Below, one piece after another: positions 1 through 10,683 of a DNA stretch of 64,000 nt. The stretch spans positions 29,251,167-29,315,166 of the forward strand of contig CM048842.1 of the NCBI GenBank assembly GCA_026545765.1, written 5' to 3'. A program made the position numbers and the translations under genes. Under the pieces are notes generated by a model, which saw nothing but the letters and a program-made list of their open reading frames with translations, searched no databases and had not been told where the DNA came from. Numbering within the stretch: position 1 is the first letter of the stretch; every line of letters starts with the position of its first letter. This stretch comes from Plantago major (taxonomy: Eukaryota; Streptophyta; Magnoliopsida; Lamiales; Plantaginaceae).

Positions 1-325
1 GTGGATTAGTTGAAGGATTACGCCACCTTCAGATACCACTATAAAAAGACTTGTGTTATTTACTTTCTGCAGTTTATCACTTGCTTTACTTATCTTGCAA
101 AGTACTTACACTTATCTTGCTGAGCACGTGCACTTATCATAGAAAATTCTTCCGCTCTCTGAAATTAAGTATCAGATATCTTCACAAATATCTGAGAAAC
201 TGTGCGTATCGACAAAAGTTTCAAAATACTTTTCACCCCCCCCCCCCCCCCCGTCTTTTACTTTGCCGTTATCTGGACCAACAATTGTTCTTCACAATAG
301 AATTCATATGAAAAGTGAATCCCGA
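1..325 (+). repeat. Probable tail of a Ty1/copia LTR and start of its interior (remnant)
   Basis: No gene is supported here. A TATA-like ctataaaaag lies at 40-49. A run of 17 C at 236-252 is followed by pyrimidine-rich sequence ending tctggaccaaca near 283, then attgttcttcac. A C-run followed by an ...ACCAACA end and a primer site starting ATTG resembles the end of SIRE-type copia LTRs, but the primer site is degenerate. It could be the 5' LTR end of the copia element whose 3' end is at 15482-16291; that link is inference. The junction with the next element is near 325. Confidence 0.35.
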
Positions 326-777
326 TGTTTACTAATACCAGGAAAAGAAAACGAAGTCTGAAACAAATCAGGATACAAATCGCGGAAAGAACGGCAAAAA
401 AGAAAACTAGCGTCGCCAGTTTCTTTCTGCGTGAAACAGAAAGTTGCTGGCGTACGCCAGTTTGATAACTGGCGTCGCCAGCTTCTTCTGGATTGACTGT
501 TTTGCCCTTCGACGCCTTTTTGACTCCAATTCTCGATATTTTGGCCTTCCCGCTCCACTTCTAGCATCCATACAAGGCATTGGAACTCCAAATCTTGTAG
601 ATGCATATAAAATACACCATTTTGCCTTCCATTAACGCGGTTTAGCCAAATATCTACAAAACATACAAAGAACAAAACAAGTAAAAATATTCTAGGAAAA
701 ATAAATAAAACTATACTTAAGGATGACAAAAAGACGGTAAAAAAGACCAAATGAGACGGTACAAAACCGACTCATCA
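326..777 (-). repeat. Element G: truncated 3' LTR, Athila-like
   Basis: Read on the - strand this begins TGATGAGTCGG (position 777) and aligns by eye with the LTRs of H (32403-33735 and 37353-38629), including the stretch about lateral palindromes and the phrase tggccttcc...ctccacttctagcatccat. The part of the LTR beyond about 326 is missing. It carries the palindromic words AACTAGCGTCGCCAGTT (405-421), GCTGGCGTACGCCAGTTT (446-463) and AACTGGCGTCGCCAGC (467-482). Long reading frames here in both directions are shadows. Confidence 0.75.
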
Positions 778-2463
778 AACTCCCAAAACCGAACCCTTGC
801 TTGTCCTCAAGCAATAGACTCTCTAAAAAAAACTAGAAAAAACAAAAACACATTGACAGAAAATTAATTCTTGCTCCCAAGCTACCGAGTCTACCATTGC
901 AAGTAACAAGCCCAAGAAATGCAGAAGCTTTGACATCACACTGACCTTCACAGAATAACATGCACAAGTTCAAAAAGTTCGTTTCCAAAGTAAATAGAAC
1001 TTATGTCTAAAACGGCAGTCCCTCAGAAGTGGATCCTATGCGTCTATTCTCTCACACTCCTGGAATTGTCCAGTAGGGGCAATCATTCAAGAATATAAAG
1101 AGGTAAGGATGGTGACTTGCGTCCCAAAGATGCCTCAAATACCTCATGCAATGTACTCAATCAGTTAAGTCGAAAGGGACTTTTATAGCTCTGTAACAAT
1201 CAACGGTAGACTCATAAAAAGTCAATCGTTCTCTCTTTTTTCAACATATATATTTTTTTCATTTTTTGCATACTCTTTTTTGCAGTCTTATATTTGACCC
1301 ATATGCTTAAATATTTTTTCTGTCACAATTTTTTGGTAGTGTCTGTTTTACCAAAAGTCCGCACTTTTGTGCGTGCTGGTTTGGTGTACACATCATCAAC
1401 CCTCACGGACATATAGCTTTTAAGGGCCATGTCGGTATATAGGTAGTATCTGAAACGTGCCCAACATGACTAACGGTGGTAACTAGTACCATAGATCCAC
1501 TCCAAGACTTTTTTTTTTTTTTTTTAGAGAACGAAAAGCCTGAACACAGTCGTTATCAATACAAGTAGGGAACAAAAACCTCCTCCCCAAAACTGGACTT
1601 GGAACAGGTTTGGCATAAGCAAATAATAATGTAAAACATGTCGTTCGTCATACTTAACTTACATAAAGTACACATGAGAATGATGAGGCGCAAACAAGGG
1701 AGTTTGCACTTCCCGAATTAAATCACACAGGTGCCGGTACAATATTTTTTCATCGGCTACGGTTTACTCACAGGCTTTTTGGACTACAGAATTAGAACAA
1801 ACTTTCTATTTACAACAGAAACGTACTTAGCAAACTTAAACATGCAAACTGCTAATAGTCAAGGATCAATCAAAGCAAAAGCATAAAACAGGTTTAGTAC
1901 ATGCAATAGACGCTCGACTTGGGAGTCAAACTTAGACTAAACAGACAGAATAAGAAATACAAAAAGAAACACATAAGGAAACACATCTGAAAACAAGCAA
2001 GCAAGAAGCCTAAAGAAGATCAAAACTCGAAACACCCCTCCCCAAACCTAAACTCGTGCGCGCCCTCGAGCAAACGAGTGAAAAGAGAAAAAGTAAAGAG
2101 TTGATAAGACAGAGGCTTCCCTAATTGAAGGTTCCAAGATGTAGAGAAGGTTGAGGAGATGACCTGATACTCAAGAAGAACGTTAGAAAATAAAGAACCG
2201 AGCTAGTAGGCGAAAAGGAGTTTTTTTTTTCGTTTCTCTTTTTTTTTTTCGTGTTTATGAATCAAGGCGCCATTAATAGCTAATCAAGGCGTCGCCATTA
2301 GTTTCTGATAACAATGGCGTGTGCCGCTTGGTTAATCAAGCGCCGGCTTGTCTTGGTGCCGATGGTTTGCCCAACTTTTCACCTTCTAGCTCAACTAAAC
2401 TCGACTAAAAATAACAAACTACACTAAACGGAAAACAAGAACTATGCTAACTTACCTGGCCAC
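778..2463 (-). other. Element G: 3' non-coding region with three stem-loop/purine-tract modules
   Basis: This is the stretch between integrase and 3' LTR; no env-like ORF is present. Next to the LTR is the polypurine tract (- strand GGTTCGGTTTTGGGAGTT, 778-795) preceded by a perfect hairpin TTGCTTG-AGGA-CAAGCAA (797-814). Two further purine tracts of the same type occur at about 1579-1595 and 2033-2048, the latter beside a 6-bp stem (2052-2057 with 2074-2079). A block conserved in the other Athila-like elements spans 1341-1505 and holds CGCACTTTTGTGCG (1360-1373). T-rich runs at 1509-1525 and 2221-2250 have no evident meaning. Confidence 0.7.
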
Positions 2464-3167
2464 TTACCGGCCAATACTTGTTCCAATGCGACCTGAATCC
2501 CCTTCGTCCGGATTCAAGTAGAAGTTTTCAATCTCTCCAACAGAGTCAACAGCTTCCACATATGGCTTGACTCGCTGCCCGTTAACCTTGAATGTATCTC
2601 CAGTTTCCAAGTCTTGGAGTTCAACGACTCCATGAGGAGCCACCGAGACTATCTTGAAGGGTCCATCCCAGCGGGTTCGGAGTTTACCTGGAAAGAATTT
2701 CAAACGTGAATTGAACAACAAAGCTTTCTTACCAGTATCAGTTCCTTCCAGGTGATGTTGTGGTCATGGTACTTGGTTTTCTCCTTGTATAACTTCGCGT
2801 TCTCGAACTCATTTAATCGCAACTCATCTAGCTCAGATAGTTGTAGAAGTCGTTGCTCTCCTGCTTGGTCCTGCTCCATGTTGAGCTCTGCAATCACGCA
2901 GTCAGCCTTGTGCTACAATTCCACGGGCAGATGGAAAATTTTCCCATACACGAGATGGTAGGGGGTAGTCCCAATCACTATTTTGTAACTGGTGCGGTAT
3001 GCCCATAATGCATCCGGTAGCTTATCACCCCAATCCTTCCTGTTGGGGCGCACCACTGTCTCTAGAATCTGCTTGATCTGTCGATTGCTGACCTCCACTT
3101 GACCAGATGTCTGTGGGTGGTATGGAGTGGCTACTCTGTGTTATACCCCATATTTCTTTATAACACC
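2464..3167 (-). pseudogene. Element G: Ty3/gypsy integrase, C-terminal part (broken)
   Basis: The product would be the enzyme joining element cDNA to host DNA. Read on the - strand from 3167, the frame gives KKYGV, a stop codon, then [21 protein letters not shown], which holds the catalytic-core glutamate region, then [20 protein letters not shown] and [10 protein letters not shown]. After 2897 it continues with ELDELRLNEFENAKLYKEKTK, then shifts frame near 2720 into [15 protein letters not shown] and the C-terminal domain ending at 2464. The same motifs occur in D's integrase (59029-60480), which is the best comparison. At least one stop and one frameshift make it non-functional. The N-terminal zinc finger and both catalytic aspartates are absent because element E abuts at about 3168. 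Typing as Athila lineage is inference from the D-like sequence and the LTR. Confidence 0.8.
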
Positions 3168-3803
3168 TGCATATAGCCAATTCACAAAATGCCGGTCAGA
3201 CTGAGGCCAACCTTCCTAAACCTTCCTTATTGAAGAATGGCGGTTTGGAGGTCAAAATTTCACCTACAAATAAGACCTCAGGGGTCTCAGATTTCACATA
3301 GCTCACAAAGCAGCTCTCCTAGAGAGAGAAACAGTTCTTGGGGAAGTGAAACCCCAACCCGCTAGCCGTCAGGCACCTAGATGGAGGAATTACCAGGAGT
3401 AGCAGCACGAAGACATCAAGATCATCAGAGACTAAGCTTTTTCTTTCTTTCTTCTTAGATTTCAATTACTGTTCTAAAATTACTATGAATAGCTAATTTT
3501 TTTTGTAAAGGCGAACCGCCGCAACACTGCTTTTGCCACTTCTTTACATACCGCGATATGTTAATGGAATAGTTATTTGACATAAAACGTAGTTATACAA
3601 CTCTATGCATCCTTCGTGGTGTGATGTTTCTGCTGAGTGACATAGTAGTTTCATTGAACTGAGTGGGGGTACTCGTGCCGACTACGACTTAGCACCATAG
3701 TATTTCTTCGCTCTCATTAGAGGTCACTGCGTAGGATTTTAACTAGGAAGTTGGGACTACAATAGCAGAGGGAGGTTGGGGAACCTTTACGCCTGTAAAT
3801 TAT
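3168..3803 (+). repeat. Element E: 5' LTR, first part (U3-truncated)
   Basis: It aligns with 14691-15215 and, more distantly, with A's 3' LTR from about 57630. Shared landmarks are ataaataagacctcaggggtctcag (TATA-like box near 3265-3275), the phrase ggggaagtgaaaccccaac near 3338-3357 and the end tttacgcctgt. About the first 450 bp of the LTR are missing. It stops at the ATTAT target duplication (3799-3803) of inserted element M and resumes at 8389. Confidence 0.8.
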
Positions 3804-5268
3804 TGTCACGCCCCAAAATCAAAATCCTTGGCGCGACCGGCCGTGTACCGTGAGATGGGCTCATGCCAAGACGAAGCCTACCTTAAATCCTCAAATCAAT
3901 TACAATATCTCAGAGTGGTACAAACTGATCATCTAAAATCCTATATAGAACAATAATTACAAATCCTCAATACATAACAACAATTCTAGTATCACAAGTT
4001 ATCTTATACAATACAAATCTAAGAGTACGCAGCAACTACTAAACAATCTTCTCAAAATCCACCATCCGTCTACCGTCTACACTCCGAAGTACCTTCGTCC
4101 TGTCACTTACTAAATATCCGAAAGGGGTGGGTAAGGGTGAGCCTCAATGACACTTCAACCGGATCAAGCAGAGTATTTCAAACATACATACATATATCAA
4201 TACGATTACATATCCAATATAATTTGCATGGAACACTTTTCAAAACAATAACAATTCACTTTTATCTCAATCAGACAATACATTACGGCCACACGAACCG
4301 TGGTGGCACACCGGTCGGCTTTTACATAACAATAACAATGCCCTACCAAAGGGATAACAATACAATGGGAGATGTTCAAAAGCACGACATTCCTCGAAAG
4401 GGTCAAACATTTCATACGCATATCTAGGAGCATAAAATATATTTTCAATCCATGCTTTTGAACAAAACACCTTTCACAAATCACAATCACGATAAAACAA
4501 TTTTGGGTACACATACTTGATTCTTTGCGAATAGATTATTATTATATCAAGTCTCATTTTTGAATGTAATAACCATATGTTATTTGTCAAATCATAAAAC
4601 AATACATATAGATAATAAAAATAAAATAAAAGTAAAAGTGTGAAGGAACCCTTACCTCATCAACATTAAAGTTGCTACTGACCATGCCTATGTCAATCGC
4701 CAAAAACAACACCTGATATCCTCGAATTGATTCTGAACATTGGCCTGTCCCATTATTCCAACAAAGAGAGGAGTTAATACCAAAATCTAATGGTGTAGTG
4801 TAGTAAGTAGTAACTTTACTAGCACTTCAACGATCACACTCAATCCATCAATAAACAAAACTAATTAATTATCTAATCAACACGTCTCTCCAATATATAA
4901 GAAGCAGAAGGAACTAATTGCAACGCTAGCAGCCAAAATATGGTCCGGTCCGATCCAAGCCGGCATTCAATATTGAGATTCCTCAAATCTTTATGTAATC
5001 TTAGCAGCCAAAATATGGTCCGGTACTTGTATATATATATGAATTACTGGCCAAAATACCTAGTTGACTAATAACTCTTCAGTACGTCATCTTGGGCTTC
5101 TACCCGGTCCAAAACCTAATCCAGTAAAATTACTATAGCCCGTCTCAAATTAACGATCGATAAAAAAAATGACTAATAAAATCCTGTGCAACAACTCGGG
5201 TTTAAATAATTTATCGTCTCCGAATAAAATTCGTATAGACGATACAATAAAAATTTCGGAATTTTACA
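3804..5268 (-). repeat. Element M: 3' LTR
   Basis: 1465 bp. On the - strand it begins TGTAAAATTCCGAAATTTTT at 5268 and ends GACA at 3804. It repeats 5470-8388 apart from two later insertions there and small differences (for example around 4905-4960 versus 7860-7925). Several short frames (4137-4514, 5169-5408) have no recognisable product. Confidence 0.85.
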
Positions 5269-5469
5269 TTCCACCCACCTTAAAAAAATGTTTTGTCCTC
5301 AAAACTGAAATCAACTACGCCACTTTTATACACTTTCAAAATCCTCGAGTCACCTACTTCCTTCCTAAAACTTTTTCACGGGTCCAAAAATGTCCAAACA
5401 CCTTTTAATAAACTCAAATTTTCTAGCCTAACTCCTCAAAGATCATAGCCTAGGCTCTGATACCACTTT
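5269..5469 (-). other. Element M: minimal interior with PBS and polypurine tract
   Basis: On the - strand, directly after the 5' LTR and a 4-nt spacer, lies TGGTATCAGAGC (5454-5465), which matches the usual initiator-tRNA-Met primer site. At the other end, immediately before the 3' LTR, lies AAGGTGGGTGGAA (5269-5281), a polypurine tract. Close by is GTTTTGAGGACAAAAC (5293-5308), a stem-loop like the GAGGAC hairpins that precede the 3' LTR of many gypsy elements. Nothing else is present, so reverse transcription signals are kept while all protein-coding sequence is gone. Confidence 0.85.
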
Positions 5470-5896
5470 TGTCACGCCTCAAAATAAAATTTTTTGGCGC
5501 GACCGGCCGTCTATCATGAGATGGTCTCACGCCAAGACGAAGCCTACCTTAAATCCTCAAATCAATTACAATATCTCACAGTTGTACAGACAGAGCATCT
5601 AAAATCTTATATAGAACAATAATTACAAATCCTCAATACATAACAACAATTTCAGTATCACAAGTCATCGTATACAATACAAATCCAAGAGTACGCAGCA
5701 ACTATTAAACAATCTTCTCAAAATCCACCATCCGTCTACCGTCTCCACTCCGAAGCACCTTCGTCTAGTCACTTACTAAATATCTGAAAGGGGTGGGTAA
5801 GAGTGAGCCTCAATGACACTTCTACCTGATCAAGAAGAGTATTTCAAACATAGATATATATATCAAAAAATTTACATATCCAAAATAATGTGCATG

Positions 5897-7200
5897 CACT
5901 GCAAAAAAAAAACAGGATTTAGAGACGGAATTATCCGTCTCTAAATCAATGCCGATCCGTCTCTAACTCCTTAGAGACAGATTTAGTGACGGATAACAGA
6001 TCCGTCTCCAAACTTGGCGTCTCTAAGGAGTTAGAGACGGATAAAGTATTCGTCTCTAGTTAGATACGGAATTATCCGTCTCTAATAAGTCGTTGACTTT
6101 AAGAGACGGATAAATATCCGTCTCTAATAGATTTTTTTTTTTTAAATTCTGGCTATTTTAGAGACGGATTTTTATCCGTCTCTAATATTTTTTTTTAATT
6201 CAGATTATTTTAAAATTTCTAATAATTTTTTTTTGAAATTTTAAATTCAAATTATTTTAAAAAATTTTGTCCGATTCTGGAAGTGGTCGGATGGTGGTGG
6301 TGCGGTGGAGGATGGTGGTGGATCTGGATCTGGTTGTGTGGTGTCGTGGTGGGTGGAGCGATGGAAGGGTGGTGGTGGTGGTGTAGTGGGTGGAAGAAGG
6401 TAGTGTGGTGGTGGATCTGTTTGTGTGGTGCCGTGGTGGGTGGAGGAGCGGTGGAAGGGTGGTGGTGGTGGTGCAGTGGGTGGAAGAAGGTAGTGTAGTG
6501 GTGGATCTGGTGGTGGCGAGTGGTATGGTGGTGGAAGGGTGGAAGGCAAGTGGGGTGGTGGTGGAAGGCGGGTGGTGGAAGTCGAGTTGTGTGGTGTCGA
6601 GGTGGTTGTGGATGGACGGAGCGGTGGAAGGGTAGAGGATGGTGGGACAGTGGCGGAATTAGAGGCAGTGGAGGAGAGGTGGAACGACGGAGGATGGTGG
6701 GAGGCAGTGGTAGGCAGTGGCGGAATTCGAGGCAGTGGAGGAGCGGTGGAAGGGCGGAGGATGGTGGGAGGCAGTGGAGGAGCCGTGGAAGGGTGGTGGT
6801 ACGTGGTGCGGTGGAGGATGGTGGTGGATGGGTTGTGGTGGTGCGGTGGAGGAAGGGTTGTGGTGGTGTGGTGGAGGTGTGTGGTGGAGGGTGAAGTTGT
6901 GGTGGTGGAAGAGTGTTGGGAGGAAGAGTGGTGGGTGGTGGAAGATTTGTGGTAATGGGAGGAAGATGAATGGTATAAATTAGGGTTTTCTGCACATTAG
7001 AGACGGATAGATCTATCCGTCCCTAAATTTTTTATTTTTTATTTTTTTTTGGTCAACGAATGAGAGACGGATAGAATTATCCGTCTCTAAATAGGGACGG
7101 ATTACTAATCCGTCCCTATTTAGGGACGGATAGGCCTATCCGTCCCTAGTCCGTCTCTAACACCACCGATTCGTCCCTAAATCCGGTTATGCTTGTAGTG
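5897..7200. mobile_element. Element N: non-autonomous CACTA (CMC) transposon
   Basis: Starts CACTGCAAAA and ends TTGTAGTG, i.e. CACTRCAA termini in inverted orientation, flanked by a 3-bp duplication ATG (5894-5896, 7201-7203). The empty site is seen in M's other LTR. Both ends (5913-6190 and 7000-7175) are packed with the subterminal word GAGACGGAT and its complement, often as hairpins such as AGAGACGGA-atta-TCCGTCTCT near 5920-5941. No transposase is encoded. The terminus CACTG at the left differs from the right CACTA by one base. Confidence 0.92.
6283..6965. repeat. G/T-rich, almost C-free minisatellite-like core of element N
   Basis: About 680 bp built from variations of gtggtggtgg, gtggaagg and gtggaggatggtggg, with very few C on the + strand. 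Larger imperfect units repeat, for example ggtggtggtgg(t/a)gtagtgggtggaagaag at about 6370-6400 and 6460-6490. It produces long open frames on both strands (Pro/His-rich on -, Trp/Gly/Val-rich on +) that are compositional artefacts. Confidence 0.85.
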
Positions 7201-8036
7201 ATGGAACGCTTTTCAAAATAATAACTATTCAGTTTTAGCTCAATCAGCTAATACACTACGGCCTCACGAACCATGGTGGCACACAGGTCGGCTTTTACAT
7301 AACAATAACAATGCCCTACCAAAGGGATAACAATAAAATGGGAGATCTCCAAAGGCACGACATTCCCTTGAAAGGGCCAAACAATTCATAGGCATATCGA
7401 TGAGCATAAAATATATTTTCAATCCATGCTTTTGAACAAAACACCTTTCACAAATCACAATTATGATAAAACATTTATGGGTACACATACTTGATCCTTT
7501 TCGAATAGATTATTACACTAAGTTCCATTCCTTGATCTAATAACCATAAGTTATTTGTCAAATTATAAAACAATACATATACATAATAACAATAAAATAA
7601 AATCAAAAGTGTCCAGGAAACTCCAAACCTCATAAACCTTAAAGTTGCTACTGACCATGCCTATATCAATCGCCAAAAACAACACCTGATATCCTCGAAT
7701 TGATTCTGAACGTTTGTCTGTCCCATTATTCCAACCAAGAGAGTAGGAGTTAACGACAAAATCTAATGGTGTAGTGTAGTAACTATTACTATCACTTCGA
7801 CGATCATACTCAATGCATCAATAAACAAAAACTAATTAATTATCTAATCAACAAGTCTCTCAGAAAGGAACTAATTGCAACTCACTCATATTTGCCCAAT
7901 CCTTCGACAGCTCGTCCGATCCAAGGCGGCATTCAATATTCAGATTCCTCAAATCTTTATGTAACCTTAGCAGCCAAAATATGGTCCGGTACTTATATAT
8001 ATGAATTACTGGCCAAAATACGTAGTTGACTAATAA

Positions 8037-8192
8037 GGCTATGTGATACTGAAAATTTATTCAGTTTAGTTCAATTCAGTTCTATTCATTTCAGTTCATT
8101 TTAGTTCAGTTTTTTATTTATATTTTATACTACAGTTCAGTTCAGTTCAGTTCAGTTCAGTTCAGAAAATTGCAGTTGAAGAGAACAGAGCT
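8037..8192. mobile_element. Tourist-like (PIF/Harbinger) MITE with TTCAG-rich core
   Basis: 156 bp present in M's 5' LTR and absent from M's 3' LTR. Flanked by TAA (8034-8036 and 8193-8195). Ends GGCTATGT... and ...ACAGAGCT give imperfect inverted termini (GGCTATGT versus AGCTCTGT) similar to the GGCTCTGT ends of Tourist elements. The core is an array of cagtt/ttcag words, most regular at 8133-8165. Confidence 0.7.
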
Positions 8193-8388
8193 TAACTCTT
8201 CAGTACGTCATCTTGGGCTTCTATCCGGTCCCATACCTAGTCCAGTAAAATTACTATAGCCCGTCTCAATTTAACGGTCGATAAAAAAATGACTAATAAA
8301 ATCCCGTGCAACAACTCGAGTTCAAATAATTTTTCATCTCCGAAATAAATTTATATAGACGGTCCAATAAAAATTTCAGGATTTTACA

Positions 8389-8652
8389 ATTATTGATTTA
8401 CAACAAAAGCAATTTAGGGTTTACTGCGAACTGATTATTCTGTTTGAGAGTTAAAACCGTTTACTTTTCTGCATTCAATTTCAATCGTCATTTGCTTGTT
8501 CCTATGCTAAGTGTCCGTGGAAAACGACATTCCGAGACAACTTTCTTCTATAAACTGTGGATTTGAGGACTTCCGACTTATAAATTTAATCTTGATTGTA
8601 TCTGGAGATTACAGGTTCTACAACGGAAAACCAGATCTCTGAGTGCACTTCA
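8389..8652 (+). repeat. Element E: 5' LTR, second part
   Basis: Continues the LTR after element M. It aligns closely with 15211-15481, sharing tgctaagtgt(c/t)cgtgg, aactgtggatttgaggactt and the end gattacaggttctac...gtgcacttca. The LTR end CA is followed by the primer site. Confidence 0.85.
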
Positions 8653-8657
8653 AAATT

Positions 8658-8675
8658 TGGCGCCGCTGCCGGGGA
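8658..8675 (+). other. Element E: Athila-type primer-binding site
   Basis: TGGCGCCGCTGCCGGGGA, five bases after the LTR end. It is one base from the Athila-type TGGCGCCGTTGCCGGGGA, normally assigned to tRNA-Asp. This supports both the LTR boundary and the lineage call. Confidence 0.9.
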
Positions 8676-9190
8676 CACTTGACCGCTCAAGTAAATTTCG
8701 ACAGACCGAGATAAGTTGAAATCTTTCTTTAACCTTTTTAATTTCCGTGCTGCCTTTTTAATTCGTATAGCACATAAACCCAAAAAAATCAGAAAATATG
8801 TGAGAATCTTTCTCCACAGCAAGAAAATCCAAAAATATTTACTTTTAGATTCCTGTTTATTTCTTTCCCATATTATTTTACTTCCTTATTCAAAAAGTCC
8901 AAAAAATATTTTCCTTCCGCATTAGTTTACTTCCTTATTCAAAAAATTCAAAAAATATTTTCTTACCCGTATTAGTTTACTTCCATATCAAAAAAATCCA
9001 AAAATAAATAATTCTAGATTTCTGTTTATTTTCTTTCTAGTACTATATATTTGTATTTGTCAGGGTTTGTCTGTTGGTTTTTATGCAAGGTAGTAGAAGT
9101 GCAGGAACACCATTGGTACCGCTTAGAGAGGACATAGACAAGCTTGAAAGGCGAAGACTATTTACTACCATCATGTAATCATCGAGCAGC
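8676..9190 (+). repeat. Element E: untranslated leader with imperfect tandem repeats
   Basis: No coding capacity. Between about 8866 and 9010 a unit of roughly 55 bp (ttagtttacttccttattc, then aaaaa-ttcaaaaaatatttt) repeats about three times. The segment tagatttctgtttat...gcaagg near 9013-9090 is shared with A's leader at 25819-25895. Confidence 0.65.
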
Positions 9191-10683
9191 ATGAGTGGAG
9201 AAGGAAACAGCAACGACAATCCATCCGGGAATGTCGCAACTTCTGAACTTGAGCAACTACTTAGGGTTCGACTGGATATCAAAGCTGAGAGGGAAGAGCT
9301 GGAACGAGAAAGGCTAAGGATAGCTGAGGAGAGATTAAGGTTAGATGAGAACCGAAGAAGGGATAGCTACACTAGGGTGGAAGTGGTAGACGAAGACGAC
9401 AGACCCATGCGCGACTATGTTATGCCAAGGCTTACACCGCATGCCTCAAGAATCTATCAGGACAGGATTGCAAGGGAGTATGAACTGAAAGGAACTAGTC
9501 TGAACCAGCTACCACACTTCTACAGGAACGCAACTGAAGAACCGATGCACTTTATGAGGCAATTCTACGTAATAGTTGGAGGTATACCACTGAATGGGCT
9601 CACGGAGTGTCAACTCAGAAGGAGAGTCTTCCCCAGCTGCCTTAAGGACAACGCGAAGAACTGACTTATCTCACTACAGCCGGACAGTTTGACTACATTG
9701 GACGATGTCTTCAACAAGTTTATGCTCAGATACTACCCATTGAAGAAGACATCCGACCTGAAGAGCCAGATCCAAAACTTCAGCTAATTTGACGGAGAAA
9801 CCTTCCATGAAGCGTGGGAGAGATACAAGGATCTACTTGACAGATTCCCTATGCATTCTTATGCGCTGTTTAACAAGGTCAACAACTTCTACAAGGGAAT
9901 TGACTCTATCAGCCAAGCACTCATTGACTGAGCATGTTAAGGACTGCTAGATGCACCCCCCAAGAAGGATTTGGGAAGTGTGCGAGAACCTGAGTGAGAA
10001 CTCAATGCAGAAAGGACGAGGAAGAAGAGTTGCTACTAAGGATGTCAGAGGAATCGAGGAAACTCCTTGGAAACAGATCTGCAGGAGGATTGAAGCTATA
10101 GAGATAAGGATGGGAAAGAAGAACGCTTTGGATGATGTGCCGGAGGAATCAATGCCACTAGAAGAGGCAGACTACATGGAAAAATCAAGGAAATGGAGGC
10201 CGACAAACCAACCAGTAAACAGCTATATCCCTCAGCACCCTCTCTTATCATACCGTACTGGACCTAGCTTGAACCCACCCGAATTACCACCAAAACCACC
10301 TACTATGACACCTGTTCCCACACCACCACCAAACCCATCACAAAACCTGCTCAAGCCATCCTCCATGGAAGATAAGATAGATACTATAATGAAGGAGATG
10401 GGAGACATTGGGAAGTTTGTGAAGCAGCAGGGTGAGTTCACCGCGAGGACCAATTCCTTCATCGCAAATGGTGAGGATAACTTCAGGAGAACCGACAACA
10501 CCTTGAGAGGAATGGAGTTGAAGATTGTTCAAATCGCCAAGGAAGTAGGGGAGCTGCAACAGAGCAAGGATAAGCTGTCGGGCCACACGGAGAAAGCTAT
10601 GATGATTATTGAAGCTGCCGAGGTTACAGGAATCAGGAGGCAGAATCTCTCTAAATCTAGAGGGATGAACCCGAAGGAACGCA
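9191..10683 (+). pseudogene. Element E: gag (capsid) polyprotein, broken
   Basis: Gag builds the virus-like particle in which the element copies itself. Starting at ATG 9191 the frame shows a charged, helix-forming N-terminus (residues about 18-55, many Glu/Arg), then the retrotransposon gag core PHFYRNATEEPMHFMRQFY and CQLRRRVFPSCLKDNAKN. It stops at 9662. The same frame continues after that stop (LISLQPDSLTTLDDVFNKF), with further stops near 9785 and 9930. Near 9953-9959 a C-run has one base more than in A's copy, shifting to the frame that runs 9951-10739 (WEVCENLSENSMQKGRGRR, a Pro-rich stretch near residues 95-130, then a coiled-coil-like tail). No zinc knuckle is seen. The copy is non-functional; A's gag (41196-42306) is the closest relative in the window. 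Confidence 0.8.

Larger units (their letters stand above)
3804..8388 (-). mobile_element. Element M: LTR retrotransposon with 1.5-kb LTRs and a 201-bp interior
   Basis: Flanked by a 5-bp duplication ATTAT (3799-3803 and 8389-8393). The uninterrupted site is seen in E's other LTR (tcaattattgattt near 15216). Ends are TG...CA: on the - strand it starts TGTAAAATCC at 8388 and ends GGCGTGACA at 3804. Two long direct repeats (3804-5268 and 5470-8388) flank 5269-5469, which has a primer site and purine tract but no coding capacity. It is non-autonomous; the primer site (TGGTATCAGAGC) suggests descent from a chromovirus-type gypsy or a copia element. Confidence 0.88.
5470..8388 (-). repeat. Element M: 5' LTR, interrupted by a CACTA element and a MITE
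   Basis: Matches 3804-5268. Removing 5897-7200 plus one ATG, and 8037-8192 plus one TAA, restores an LTR close to 1.46 kb. The paired copy shows both empty sites (tgcatggaacac near 4227, gactaataactc near 5065). Confidence 0.85.

Noticed and set aside
304..750. Possible 148-codon membrane protein on the - strand
   Set aside because: Lies in the LTR of G and is repeated with breaks in H's LTRs (33224-33551, 38158-38435); hydrophobicity is due to T-rich DNA.
4137..5408. Several 60-100 codon frames in M's LTRs
   Set aside because: They are not conserved between the two LTR copies and match no family I recognise.
6252..6995. Long Pro/His-rich frame on the - strand, and Trp/Gly/Val-rich frames on the + strand
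   Set aside because: They arise from the C-poor G/T repeat inside the CACTA element; all frames stay open because stop codons are rare in such sequence.
8658..8675. Possible tRNA gene fragment at the primer sites
   Set aside because: Only the 3'-terminal tRNA complement is present, directly after an LTR; it is a primer-binding site.
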